Source: an uncultured Lachnospiraceae bacterium (lineage in GTDB: Bacteria > Bacillota > Clostridia > Lachnospirales > Lachnospiraceae). Taken from it: a DNA stretch of 53,187 nucleotides. Numbering within the stretch: position 1 is the first letter of the stretch; every line of letters begins with the position of its first letter. The notes beneath the pieces were generated by a model. It was given only the letters and a program-made list of their open reading frames with translations. It did no database searches and was not told the DNA's origin. The DNA is taken from NCBI GenBank assembly GCA_910588285.1, contig CAJUQB010000024.1:1-53187 (forward strand). The letters run 5' to 3'. Below are positions 16,159 to 24,948 of this stretch, one piece after another. A program made the position numbers and the translations under genes.

Positions 16159-16452
16159 ATGGTGAGTGACAAGGAAAAGGCGATATTTGCCCAGGTCATT
16201 GCATATGGGAAGCAATACGATGTAGAGAAGCTTGTGCTGTTTGGCTCCAGGGCCCGCAGGGATCACATGGAGAAGAGCGATATTGACCTTGCGGTGTATG
16301 GCTGCGCTGACTTTGACAATTTTTATTATGATATCCAGGAAAAGGTCTGGACACTGTTGGAATTTGACATTATAAATATGGAGGAAAAGGTCTCGGAATC
16401 CCTCAGGCAGGAAATCAGCCGGGACGGTGTGGTGTTATATGAAAAAGTATGA
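16159..16452 (+). CDS. MNT-type nucleotidyltransferase, predicted antitoxin
   Basis: A 97-residue minimal nucleotidyltransferase. The motif G29-S30-x10-D41-x-D43 (GSRARRDHMEKSDID) is intact, so it should be able to transfer nucleotides. In HEPN/MNT (type VII) toxin-antitoxin pairs, this partner silences the HEPN ribonuclease by adding AMP to a tyrosine. ATG 16159, with a GGGAAGGGGG just upstream, is preferred; the frame is open to 16081. It overlaps the HEPN gene by 14 bases. Which protein is the toxin has been argued over for some pairs, so the role assigned here is from family knowledge. Confidence 0.85.
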   Translation: MVSDKEKAIFAQVIAYGKQYDVEKLVLFGSRARRDHMEKSDIDLAVYGCADFDNFYYDIQEKVWTLLEFDIINMEEKVSESLRQEISRDGVVLYEKV

Positions 16453-16846
16453 GAATTATGCAAAACATATGGAGGTGCTTGCCCGCTCCAGCCAGCAGGA
16501 TCTGGAGAATGAATTTATTGTCAGCGGTATTATTGACAAATTTTTTATCCAGTTTGAGCTGGGGTGGAAGCTGTTAAAGGAATTGCTGAAATATGAGGGG
16601 AAGACAGTGGGAGCCTCAGGTTCTCCCAGGGAGGTTATCAAAGGAGCCTATGCCTGTTTTGATTTTCTGGAAGAGGATATCTGGCTCTCCATGCTCAAAA
16701 GCCGGAATGATCTGGCCCACATTTATGATGAGGAGCAGGCCCAAAGGCTGCTGAAGACCATATTGGAGATTTATATTCCGGAGCTGGGACGGCTGCTTGC
16801 GGGAATCAGGAAGCGCTATGGGGATGAGATGCAATCTATAATATGA
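16439..16846 (+). CDS. HEPN-domain protein, predicted toxin of the HEPN/MNT pair
   Basis: A 135-residue all-helical protein of the nucleotidyltransferase substrate-binding (HI0074-like) HEPN family. It carries R89-N-D-L-A-H94-I-Y96, matching the R-x4-H-x-Y motif in which Arg and His form the RNase site and Tyr is the AMP acceptor. The start codon overlaps the end of the MNT gene by 14 bases, indicating translational coupling. The stop codon (16844-16846) lies inside the left end of the palindromic element that follows, so the last residues may have been altered by that insertion. Confidence 0.85.
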   Translation: MKKYENYAKHMEVLARSSQQDLENEFIVSGIIDKFFIQFELGWKLLKELLKYEGKTVGASGSPREVIKGAYACFDFLEEDIWLSMLKSRNDLAHIYDEEQAQRLLKTILEIYIPELGRLLAGIRKRYGDEMQSII

Positions 16847-17055
16847 TACCAGGGTCAAAAGGTCAATAAATCCGATGCAAGCTGGCTTGCAAGAGGATTT
16901 TTGAACTTGGGACCCGCAAAACACCGAAAAGTAGCCATTTTTCGTAGAAAAATGAGCGGATTTGAGGTGTTTTAGGATTGCGGGAGCATGAAATGCGGAG
17001 CAATCCGTGGTATCATAGGGGTCAAAATACCTTTTGACCCCTACATCATAATATA
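16837..17055. mobile_element. Palindrome-rich MITE-like element, about 219 bp
   Basis: Ends at 16837-16863 and 17029-17055 are inverted copies matching at 22 of 27 bases, sharing GGGTCAAAAGGT and TATGAT. Inside are ordered hairpins: GGGTC/GACCC (16852 to 16914) enclosing TGCAAGC-tg-GCTTGCA; AAAACACC/GGTGTTTT enclosing CATTTTTC-gta-GAAAAATG; GGATTGC/GCAATCC; and GGGGTCAAAA-tacc-TTTTGACCCC at the right end. There is no ORF. It could be a non-autonomous transposon or a structured RNA element. It fills most of the 340-base gap between the HEPN gene and leuB. Confidence 0.7.
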
Positions 17056-17095
17056 AGGTTATATAAACTATAAATAAGAAACATAATTTCTATGG

Positions 17096-17124
17096 TTGCA
17101 TTCTTCTCGCAAATATACTATCAT
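17096..17124 (+). promoter_or_regulatory. Possible promoter of the leuB operon
   Basis: TTGCAT at 17096-17101, a 17-base spacer and TATCAT at 17119-17124. It is weak at -35. I see no T-box or leader peptide in the 130 bases before leuB. Confidence 0.35.
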
Positions 17125-17185
17125 ATTACTATTAGACTTATACGCACACTTGTATTTGTGTGAAAGACAATTAGGAGGATATATC

Positions 17186-18274
17186 ATGGAATATAAGATT
17201 GGCGTGATCTCCGGCGACGGGATCGGACCGGAGATTGTGGCAGAGGCCAGGAAGGTATTGGATCGGATTGCAAAGGTTTATGGCCATACATTCACATATG
17301 AAGAGATACTGTTGGGAGGAGCGTCCATCGACGCCTGCGGCGTACCATTGACGGATGAAGCCATTGCCCAGGCTAAGTCGTCGGATGCGGTGCTGATGGG
17401 ATCCATTGGAGGCAATACCACCACTTCGCCCTGGTATCAGCTGCCCCCGGACAAACGGCCGGAGGCGGGGCTGTTAAAGATCCGCAAGGCCTTAAACCTG
17501 TTTGCCAATTTGCGGCCCGCCTATCTCTATGAGGAGCTTAAGAGCGCCTGCCCCATCAAGGACGAGCTGATCGGGGACGGGTTCGACATGCTGATTATGC
17601 GGGAGCTGACCGGAGGACTTTATTTTGGAGAGCGGGGAACCGAGGAGGTGGACGGCATCCTGACGGCTCACGATTCCCTTACATACAATGAACACGAGAT
17701 CCGCAGGATTGCCGTCAAGGGCTTTGAGATTGCCCGCAAACGGCGGGGGAAGGTGACCAGCGTGGATAAGGCCAATGTGCTGGATTCCTCCCGGCTGTGG
17801 CGCAAAGTGGTGGAGGAAGTGGCAAAGGATTACCCGGAGGTGTCCTACGAGCATATGCTGGTGGACAATTGTGCCATGCAGCTGGTGCGTAACCCGGGCC
17901 AGTTTGATGTGATCCTTACGGAGAACATGTTCGGCGACATTTTGTCTGACGAGGCCAGCATGGTGACAGGCTCCATCGGGATGCTGTCCTCCGCAAGCCT
18001 CAATGATACAAAGTTCGGCCTCTATGAGCCCAGCCACGGCTCTGCGCCGGACATTGCAGGGAAGGACATTGCCAACCCCATTGCGACAATTTTAAGTGCA
18101 GCCATGATGCTGCGCTATTCCCTGGATCTGGACCAGGAGGCTGCAGCCGTTGAGGCTGCTGTAAAGCAGGTGCTTGCTGACAACTTCCGCACCGTGGATA
18201 TTTATTCAGAGGGAACACAGAAGGTAGGCTGTGCCAGGATGGGAGAACTGATCTGTGAGCGGATCAATGGTTAG
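17186..18274 (+). CDS. leuB: 3-isopropylmalate dehydrogenase
   Basis: A 362-residue enzyme that oxidises and decarboxylates 3-isopropylmalate with NAD in leucine synthesis. The start MEYKIGVISGDGIGPEI is typical, as are MRELTGGLYFG, DKANVLDSSRLWR, the metal site NMFGDILSDEAS and EPSHGSAPDIAGKDIANP. AGGAGG lies about eight bases before ATG 17186; the longer frame upstream is AT-rich and not conserved. It opens a leuB-ilvD-ilvB operon with gaps of about 25 bases. leuA, leuC and leuD are not in the window. Confidence 0.97.
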   Translation: MEYKIGVISGDGIGPEIVAEARKVLDRIAKVYGHTFTYEEILLGGASIDACGVPLTDEAIAQAKSSDAVLMGSIGGNTTTSPWYQLPPDKRPEAGLLKIRKALNLFANLRPAYLYEELKSACPIKDELIGDGFDMLIMRELTGGLYFGERGTEEVDGILTAHDSLTYNEHEIRRIAVKGFEIARKRRGKVTSVDKANVLDSSRLWRKVVEEVAKDYPEVSYEHMLVDNCAMQLVRNPGQFDVILTENMFGDILSDEASMVTGSIGMLSSASLNDTKFGLYEPSHGSAPDIAGKDIANPIATILSAAMMLRYSLDLDQEAAAVEAAVKQVLADNFRTVDIYSEGTQKVGCARMGELICERING

Positions 18275-18299
18275 AAATAGAGAGAGGAGCATACAAGGA

Positions 18300-19970
18300 A
18301 TGAGAAGCGATAACGTGACAAAGGGGATGCAGCAGGCGCCCCACAGAAGCTTATTTAATGCATTGGGCTATACGAAGGAGGAGCTGAATAAGCCATTGAT
18401 CGGCATTGTCAGTTCTCACAATGAGATTGTGCCGGGCCATATGAATCTGGATAAGATCGTGGAGGCAGTGAAAATGGGCGTTGCCATGGCAGGGGGAACC
18501 CCCATTGTATTCCCGGCCATCGCAGTCTGCGACGGCATTGCCATGGGCCATACGGGAATGAAATATTCCCTGGTGACCCGTGACCTGATCTGCGATTCCA
18601 CCGAGTGTATGGCATTGGCCCACCAGTTTGACGCGTTGGTGATGGTGCCAAACTGTGACAAAAACGTGCCGGGCCTTCTGATGGCAGCGGCAAGGCTGAA
18701 TATCCCCACGATTTTTGTCAGCGGCGGCCCCATGTTGGCCGGCCATGTGAAGGGACAGAAGCGGAGCCTTTCCTCCATGTTTGAGGCAGTGGGCTCCTAT
18801 GCGGCAGGCACCATGAGCGCGGAGGATGTGGAGGAATTCGAGAACAAGGTGTGTCCCACCTGCGGCTCCTGCTCCGGCATGTATACTGCCAATTCCATGA
18901 ACTGCCTGACCGAGGCCATTGGCATGGGCTTACCGGGCAACGGGACAATCCCGGCTGTTTATTCAGAGCGGATCAAGCTGGCCAAGCATGCAGGCATGAA
19001 GATCATGGAGCTTCTGGAAAGGGATATCAAGCCAAGGGATATTATGAACGAGAAGGCATTCCTGAATGCCCTGGCTGTGGATATGGCCCTGGGCTGCTCC
19101 ACCAATTCCATGCTGCACCTTCCGGCCATTGCCCATGAGGCAGGGGTAGACCTGAACCTGGATATTGCCAATGAGATCAGCGCCAAGACCCCAAACCTGT
19201 GCCACCTGGCGCCGGCAGGCCCCACTTATATGGAGGATCTCAATGAGGCGGGCGGCGTGTATGCAGTGATGAACGAGCTGGACAAGAAGGGCCTCCTCTG
19301 CACGGACCTGATCACAGCCACAGGAAAGACCGTCAAGGAAAATATTGGGGGCTGCATAAACCGCAACCCGGAGGTGATCCGTCCGGTGGAGCATCCCTAC
19401 AGCGAGACCGGCGGCATTGCCGTGCTGAAAGGCAATCTTGCCCCGGATTCCGGCGTGGTGAAGCGCTCGGCCGTTGCTCCGGAGATGCTGGTGCACGAAG
19501 GGCCAGCAAGGGTATTTGACTGTGAGGAGGATGCCATTGAGGCCATCAAGGCAGGCAAGATTGTTGCCGGCGATGTGGTGGTGATCCGCTATGAGGGCCC
19601 CAAGGGCGGCCCGGGTATGCGGGAGATGCTCAACCCCACCTCTGCCATTGCAGGCATGGGTCTGGGCGCTTCTGTGGCGCTGATTACAGACGGCCGGTTC
19701 TCCGGTGCAAGCCGCGGGGCCTCCATTGGCCACGTATCGCCGGAGGCAGCGGTGGGCGGCCCCATCGCACTGGTGGAGGAAGGGGATATCATTGCCATCA
19801 ACATCCCGGAAAACACCTTGAACATGAAGGTTTCCCAGGAGGAGCTGGAGGCAAGGCGGGCAAAATGGCAGCCCAGGGAGCCGAAGATTACCAGCGGATA
19901 CCTGGCAAGGTACGCCAATCTGGTAACATCCGGAAATACAGGTGCAATCCTGAAGAACCGATTAGATTGA
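18300..19970 (+). CDS. ilvD: Dihydroxy-acid dehydratase
   Basis: A 556-residue iron-sulfur enzyme that removes water from 2,3-dihydroxy acids in valine, isoleucine and leucine synthesis. The cluster ligands are visible in NCDKNVPG and in CPTCGSCSGMYTANSMNC. Further signatures are GPKGGPGM and the C-terminal DGRFSGASRG..GHVSPEA. The start at 18300 (MRSDNVTKGMQQAPHRSL) has GAGAGGAG and AAGGA upstream. The gap to leuB is 25 bases and to ilvB 24 bases, so it is clearly an operon. Confidence 0.97.
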   Translation: MRSDNVTKGMQQAPHRSLFNALGYTKEELNKPLIGIVSSHNEIVPGHMNLDKIVEAVKMGVAMAGGTPIVFPAIAVCDGIAMGHTGMKYSLVTRDLICDSTECMALAHQFDALVMVPNCDKNVPGLLMAAARLNIPTIFVSGGPMLAGHVKGQKRSLSSMFEAVGSYAAGTMSAEDVEEFENKVCPTCGSCSGMYTANSMNCLTEAIGMGLPGNGTIPAVYSERIKLAKHAGMKIMELLERDIKPRDIMNEKAFLNALAVDMALGCSTNSMLHLPAIAHEAGVDLNLDIANEISAKTPNLCHLAPAGPTYMEDLNEAGGVYAVMNELDKKGLLCTDLITATGKTVKENIGGCINRNPEVIRPVEHPYSETGGIAVLKGNLAPDSGVVKRSAVAPEMLVHEGPARVFDCEEDAIEAIKAGKIVAGDVVVIRYEGPKGGPGMREMLNPTSAIAGMGLGASVALITDGRFSGASRGASIGHVSPEAAVGGPIALVEEGDIIAINIPENTLNMKVSQEELEARRAKWQPREPKITSGYLARYANLVTSGNTGAILKNRLD

Positions 19971-19994
19971 CAGATAAGAGAGAGGAAGTTTGCG

Positions 19995-21674
19995 ATGCAG
20001 CTGACAGGTGCGGAAATAGTAATAGAATGCTTGAAGGAGCAGGGCGTGGATACGGTGTTTGGCTATCCCGGCGGAGCGATTTTAAATGTATACGATGCGC
20101 TGTATAAGCACAGCCATGAGATCAGGCATGTGCTGACCTCCCACGAGCAGGGGGCCTCCCATGCGGCGGACGGCTATGCCCGCTCCACCGGGCGGGTGGG
20201 GGTGTGCTTTGCCACCTCAGGGCCAGGGGCCACCAACCTGGTGACCGGGATTGCCACAGCCTACATGGATTCGGTTCCCATGGTGGCCATAACCTGCAAT
20301 GTAGGCGTGAGTCTGCTGGGGAAGGACAGCTTCCAGGAGATTGACATTGCCGGTATCACAACCCCCATTACCAAGCACAATTTTATTGTAAAGGATGTAA
20401 ACCGATTGGCAGATACCATCCGCAGGGCCTTCCGGATCGCACAGACCGGGCGGCCGGGGCCGGTGCTGGTGGATATCCCCAAGGATGTGACAGCCAACCA
20501 GGCGGAGTATCATGCCGCACAGCCTGAGGCGATTGCCAGGGTTGTGGAGCAGATTACACGGGAGGAGCTGGATAATGCCCTCTGTCTCATCGAGCAGTCC
20601 AAAAAGCCCTATGTATTTGTGGGAGGCGGGGCCGTGATCTCCGGCGCCAGCCAGGAGCTTCTGGAATTTGTGGAAAAGGTGGACGCTCCGGTCTGCGATA
20701 CCCTGATGGGGAAGGGGGCCTTTGACGGAGGCAACCCCCGCTACACCGGAATGCTTGGGATGCACGGCACCAAGACCTCCAACCTGGGAGTCAGCGAGTG
20801 CGACCTGCTGATTGCCATCGGAACCAGATTTTCGGACCGCGTGATTGGAAACGCCAGCAAATTCGCCAGCCAGGCCAGGATTTTGCAGTTTGATATCGAC
20901 CCGGTGGAGGTCAATAAAAATATTCTTGTAGATGCCAGCATTATCGGCGACGTGAAGGAGATTTTGAGGCGGCTGAACCAGCAGCTTCACCAGCAGGAAC
21001 ACAAGGAATGGATTTCCCATATTATGGAATATAAGGAGAAGTATCCCCTGGCGTATTCCAGGGACAGCTTCTGCGGCCCCTATATCATAGAGGAGATTTA
21101 CCGTCAGACCGGGGGCGATGCCATTGTAGTAACAGAGGTGGGACAGCATCAGATGTGGGCGGCCCAGTATTATAAGTTCAAGGAACCCCGGACCCTGATA
21201 AGCTCCGGCGGCCTTGGCACCATGGGCTATGGCCTTGGGGCAGCCATTGGGGCTCAGATGGCCAATCCGGAAAGGCAGGTTGTCAACATAGCCGGGGACG
21301 GGTGCTTTCGGATGAACATGAATGAGATTGCCACGGCATCCCGGCAGCAGCTGCCCTTGATTGAGGTGGTAATCAACAACCATGTCCTTGGCATGGTACG
21401 CCAGTGGCAGACCTTATTTTATGAGAAGCACTATTCCGCCACAGTGCTGGACGACGGCGTGGATTTTGTGAAGCTGGCGGAGGCCATGGGAGCAGAGGGC
21501 TGCCGCGTCACAACCCGGCAGGAGTTTTCGGAAGCTTTTGCCAGGGCCTTGAAGGCATGCAAGCCGGTGCTGATCGACTGCATTGTGGACAGCGATGATA
21601 AGGTATGGCCCATGGTGGCCCCGGGAGCGGCCATCAGTGAGGTATTCACAGAGGAAGATATGGAAAATAGTTGA
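19995..21674 (+). CDS. ilvB: Acetolactate synthase large subunit
   Basis: A 559-residue thiamine-diphosphate enzyme that condenses pyruvate to acetolactate or acetohydroxybutyrate. Signs are EQGASHAADGYARSTG with the catalytic Glu, GPGATN, the FAD-domain QFDIDPVEVN, and the ThDP-binding GDGCFRMNMNEIATA. There is no ilvN regulatory subunit gene after it: a promoter and serC follow within 100 bases. Either ilvN is elsewhere or the enzyme works alone as catabolic types do; the length and operon favour the biosynthetic type. Confidence 0.95.
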   Translation: MQLTGAEIVIECLKEQGVDTVFGYPGGAILNVYDALYKHSHEIRHVLTSHEQGASHAADGYARSTGRVGVCFATSGPGATNLVTGIATAYMDSVPMVAITCNVGVSLLGKDSFQEIDIAGITTPITKHNFIVKDVNRLADTIRRAFRIAQTGRPGPVLVDIPKDVTANQAEYHAAQPEAIARVVEQITREELDNALCLIEQSKKPYVFVGGGAVISGASQELLEFVEKVDAPVCDTLMGKGAFDGGNPRYTGMLGMHGTKTSNLGVSECDLLIAIGTRFSDRVIGNASKFASQARILQFDIDPVEVNKNILVDASIIGDVKEILRRLNQQLHQQEHKEWISHIMEYKEKYPLAYSRDSFCGPYIIEEIYRQTGGDAIVVTEVGQHQMWAAQYYKFKEPRTLISSGGLGTMGYGLGAAIGAQMANPERQVVNIAGDGCFRMNMNEIATASRQQLPLIEVVINNHVLGMVRQWQTLFYEKHYSATVLDDGVDFVKLAEAMGAEGCRVTTRQEFSEAFARALKACKPVLIDCIVDSDDKVWPMVAPGAAISEVFTEEDMENS

Positions 21675-21683
21675 CAGATACAG

Positions 21684-21711
21684 TTGACATATCCCTTTCG
21701 TGTGGTAAAAT
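21684..21711 (+). promoter_or_regulatory. Promoter of serC-serA
   Basis: A perfect TTGACA at 21684-21689, a 16-base spacer and TAAAAT at 21706-21711. A second TTGACA lies at 21671, over the ilvB stop codon. The thirteen bases ATACAGTTGACAT are identical to those at the TrpB2-like promoter. Confidence 0.8.
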
Positions 21712-21771
21712 AGCAGAGTGAGATTGTTAAAAATATGACGAAAACACGAGGCAAGATGAGGAGGAGAAAAG

Positions 21772-22854
21772 ATGAGCAGAGTATATAATTTTTCTGCGGG
21801 TCCGGCAGTACTGCCGGTGGAAGTCCTGCAGGAGGCAGCAGATGAGATGCTGGATTACAGAGGGACCGGTATGTCCGTGATGGAGATGAGCCACCGTTCC
21901 AAGGCTTACGACACCATCATTAAGGAAGCGGAGGCAGACCTTCGGGAGCTGATGGAGATTCCGGATAATTACAAGGTGCTGTTTTTGCAGGGAGGGGCCT
22001 CCCAGCAGTTTGCAGCCATTCCCATGAATCTTATGCAAAACGGCGTTGCGGATTATATTGTTACCGGCCAGTGGGCCAAGAAGGCCTACCAGGAGGCGCA
22101 GATCTACGGGAAGGCCAATAAGATCGCTTCCTCCGAGGATGAGACCTTTTCCTATATCCCCGATTGCTCCGATCTGCCCGTGTCCGAGGATGCAGATTAT
22201 GTATACATCTGTGAGAACAATACCATTTACGGGACAAAGTTCAAGACCTTGCCCAACACCAAGGGCAAGACCCTGGTGGCGGATGTGTCCTCCTGCTTCC
22301 TGTCAGAGCCGGTGGATGTGACAAAATACGGCGTGATTTATGGCGGCGTCCAGAAGAATATCGGCCCTGCCGGGGTGGTAATTGTGATTATCCGGGAGGA
22401 TCTGATCCGTGACGATGTGCTTCCGGGCACGCCCACCATGCTGAAATACAAGACCCATGCAGATGCAGAATCCCTCTACAATACGCCGCCTGCCTATGGC
22501 ATTTATATCTGCGGCAAGGTATTTAAGTGGCTGAAAAAGATGGGCGGCCTGGCTGTGATGAAGCAGCGCAATGAGGAGAAGGCGGCTATTCTGTATGATT
22601 TCCTGGATCAGAGCCAGCTGTTTCAGGGGACGGTGCGCAAAGAAGACCGCTCCCTGATGAATGTTCCCTTTGTGACCGGGGACGCGGAGCTTGACGCCAA
22701 GTTTGTGAAGGAGGCCAAGGAGGCAGGGCTGGAGAACCTGAAGGGCCACCGCAGCGTGGGCGGTATGCGGGCAAGCATTTACAATGCAATGCCAAGGGAG
22801 GGTGTGGAAGCCCTGGTGGCATTCATGAAGAAGTTTGAGGAGGAAAATAAATAA
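21772..22854 (+). CDS. serC: Phosphoserine aminotransferase
   Basis: A 360-residue PLP enzyme that makes 3-phosphoserine from 3-phosphohydroxypyruvate and glutamate. The N-terminal VYNFSAGPAVLPVEVLQEA, MSHRSKAY, LQGGASQQF and the C-terminal GHRSVGGMRASIYNAMP are all diagnostic. The PLP lysine lies in GGVQKNIGPAG. GAGGAGG precedes the start. The stop overlaps the serA start by one base (TAATG), so translation is coupled. Confidence 0.97.
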   Translation: MSRVYNFSAGPAVLPVEVLQEAADEMLDYRGTGMSVMEMSHRSKAYDTIIKEAEADLRELMEIPDNYKVLFLQGGASQQFAAIPMNLMQNGVADYIVTGQWAKKAYQEAQIYGKANKIASSEDETFSYIPDCSDLPVSEDADYVYICENNTIYGTKFKTLPNTKGKTLVADVSSCFLSEPVDVTKYGVIYGGVQKNIGPAGVVIVIIREDLIRDDVLPGTPTMLKYKTHADAESLYNTPPAYGIYICGKVFKWLKKMGGLAVMKQRNEEKAAILYDFLDQSQLFQGTVRKEDRSLMNVPFVTGDAELDAKFVKEAKEAGLENLKGHRSVGGMRASIYNAMPREGVEALVAFMKKFEEENK

Positions 22855-24014
22855 TGTTTCAGTATCATTGCCTGAATGCAATTTCAGAGATTGGTTTGGA
22901 ATTGTTTGATGAGAATTATACAAAGACAGAGGAGCAGCAGGCGGATGCCATTTTGGTCCGCAGCGCTGCCATGCACGACATGGAATTTGACAAGAAGCTT
23001 CTGGCCATTGCCAGGGCAGGCGCCGGCGTCAACAATATCCCCCTGGACCGCTGTGCGGAGGAGGGGATTGTGGTATTCAACACTCCGGGGGCCAATGCCA
23101 ATGCGGTGAAGGAGCTGGTGATTGCAGGAATGCTCTTAGCTGCCCGGGATGTGGTAGGCGGGATTACCTGGGTGAAGGAAGCGGCCGGGGAGGCGGAGAT
23201 TGCCAAGCTGACGGAGAAGCAGAAGAAGGCCTATTCCGGCACAGAGATTGCCGGGAAGAAGCTGGGGGTCATCGGCCTGGGGGCCATTGGCGTGAAGGTG
23301 GCAAATGCAGCCACCCATCTGGGCATGGAGGTCTATGGCTATGACCCGTATATATCCGTCAGCGCAGCCTGGGAGCTCTCCCGAAGCATCCATCACGCCA
23401 ATACCGTAGATGAGATTTACCAGGAATGTGATTATATTACCATTCATGTACCGGCCCTGGACAGCACCATAGGCATGATCAATGCAGAAGCCATTGCCCA
23501 GATGAAGGAAGGCGTTGTGATCCTGAATTTTGCCAGGGATGTGCTGGTCAATGAGGCGGATCTCCTTAAGGCCCTGGCAGAGGGCAGGGCCAGGAAGTAT
23601 GTAACAGACTTCCCCAACCCCGGGGTGGCCGGCAAGGACAATGTGATTGTGCTTCCCCACCTTGGGGCTTCTACCGAGGAGTCGGAGGACAACTGTGCCC
23701 GCATGGCCGTGGAGGAGATTCGGGATTACCTGGAGAACGGCAATATCCGCAATTCCGTCAATTATCCTTCCTGTGATATGGGAATCTGCAAGGCGCCGGG
23801 CCGTGTGGCGATTATGCACCGGAACATCAAGGGTATGATCGGGAAGTATACCAAGGTATTTGGAGATGCGGGGATCAACATTTCCGATATGACCAACAAG
23901 AGCCGGGGCAATTATGCCTACGCGCTGCTGGATGTGGATTCCGAGGTAACGGAAGAGGTAGTGAAGGAGCTTGGGCAGATTGACGGCGTGCTGAAGATAC
24001 GGGTTGTGAAATAA
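22854..24014 (+). CDS. serA: D-3-phosphoglycerate dehydrogenase
   Basis: A 386-residue NAD enzyme for the first step of serine synthesis. The Rossmann motif GVIGLGAIGVKVAN, the catalytic-loop NFARDVLVNEADL and the histidine in VLPHLGASTEESEDN are present. A C-terminal ACT domain (about 310-386, HRNIKGMIGKYTKVFGDAGINI) suggests control by serine. The short form without an intervening domain is common in Clostridia. A terminator follows. No serB is seen; a DUF1015 gene 3.3 kb further on may have belonged to the same operon. Confidence 0.96.
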   Translation: MFQYHCLNAISEIGLELFDENYTKTEEQQADAILVRSAAMHDMEFDKKLLAIARAGAGVNNIPLDRCAEEGIVVFNTPGANANAVKELVIAGMLLAARDVVGGITWVKEAAGEAEIAKLTEKQKKAYSGTEIAGKKLGVIGLGAIGVKVANAATHLGMEVYGYDPYISVSAAWELSRSIHHANTVDEIYQECDYITIHVPALDSTIGMINAEAIAQMKEGVVILNFARDVLVNEADLLKALAEGRARKYVTDFPNPGVAGKDNVIVLPHLGASTEESEDNCARMAVEEIRDYLENGNIRNSVNYPSCDMGICKAPGRVAIMHRNIKGMIGKYTKVFGDAGINISDMTNKSRGNYAYALLDVDSEVTEEVVKELGQIDGVLKIRVVK

Positions 24015-24049
24015 TTTGACAGTCAACGTCCTGCAGAGGACGAACTATA

Positions 24050-24096
24050 AAATACTTATGGAAGCGGGCATAGAGCCTTTCCATAAGTATTTTTTG
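24050..24096. terminator. Terminator between serA and the DUF262 cassette
   Basis: A 14-bp stem, AAATACTTATGGAA at 24050-24063 with its complement at 24079-24092, followed by five T. It separates converging transcripts and could act in both directions. A smaller GTCCT-gcag-AGGAC hairpin lies just before it. Confidence 0.88.
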
Positions 24097-24102
24097 ATGT
24101 GA

Positions 24103-24948
24103 TTAATAGGGATGGGATCCGATCCGTCCGATCAGTACCTTTTTGCCGCCATGGATCTTTTCGTGATACCAGTAAAAATAAATCCGTAAATCAGAATCCT
24201 TTCGGATTAGCTTCATATGGGGCGAGCATTCGACTTCTTCGATCAGTTCCAGCTTTTCGCCCTTCTCTGTCTCCATGATATATGTAAAGGGAAATTTTAA
24301 ATACTCCTTGTGGCTGGGATCACCGGTACATTCCAATGCACGGGCTGACAATTCCTTCATGGCCCTGGAGCTGTCATTGCCGGAATTTTTGTAGATAGAA
24401 AGAGCATGGTCATTCAGCAGGGACAAATTGAAGGTGATTTCTCCGGTATGTTTTTCAAAATCGGGGATTCGTTTCATTGCATCGGCAATATGATCGGAAA
24501 AAACGCAATCCTGAAAACAGGAAGACATAAAGCGGATGTATTCTTCGACATTCTTTTGCTTTGCCAGAATCGTTCTTCTGCCAGCAAGATATGCTTCTTT
24601 GGTATGGCAGCTGTTGGGAAAGGGGCCAAGGGAAATGGAAATGCTGGCATCTCCTGCAGTGGTGGATTCTGTAATCATATCCAGCATCCGAAGCAGCAAT
24701 TCCCGTGTATCGTGGCTCCCGCTTCCCAGACCGGCAAAAAGCCAGTCGCATAAGGGAATGCCAGGCTCGACTTCTTCCTGGTAGAAGTCATTCAGCCTGC
24801 ATACAAGTTTTTCTCGGTTCTCCCTACAGTATTCAGATATCTCCTGCAAGTCCAGCAGTTCAGCTTCCCGTGTTCCGATATAGCGGGTGTCTTTCTCATG
24901 GTCATAAGTGAAACTTGCCTCCTGCAAATAATTATTAACTGTGAACAT
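24103..24948 (-). CDS. Unknown protein, third gene of the DUF262/ATPase cassette
   Basis: A 281-residue protein I do not recognise. The N-terminal half is mostly helical and acidic. The C-terminal 45 residues contain a compact segment, SPHMKLIRKDSDLRIYFYW, ending IGRIGSHPY. That pattern of a basic strand pair and a terminal His is seen in some small RNase-like folds, but this is a visual impression, not an assignment. The gene start overlaps the ATPase gene by 14 bases, so it belongs to the same transcript and probably to the same complex. It might be an effector or adaptor. Base composition is more AT-rich than the flanking serine genes. Confidence 0.75.
   Translation of the reverse strand: MFTVNNYLQEASFTYDHEKDTRYIGTREAELLDLQEISEYCRENREKLVCRLNDFYQEEVEPGIPLCDWLFAGLGSGSHDTRELLLRMLDMITESTTAGDASISISLGPFPNSCHTKEAYLAGRRTILAKQKNVEEYIRFMSSCFQDCVFSDHIADAMKRIPDFEKHTGEITFNLSLLNDHALSIYKNSGNDSSRAMKELSARALECTGDPSHKEYLKFPFTYIMETEKGEKLELIEEVECSPHMKLIRKDSDLRIYFYWYHEKIHGGKKVLIGRIGSHPY

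Noticed and set aside
17056..17185. Possible T-box or leader peptide before leuB
   Set aside because: No T-box consensus, run of Leu codons or terminator/antiterminator pair could be found.
20217..21383. Open frame of 388 codons on the minus strand
   Set aside because: Antisense shadow of ilvB, with no start signal and an unlikely composition.
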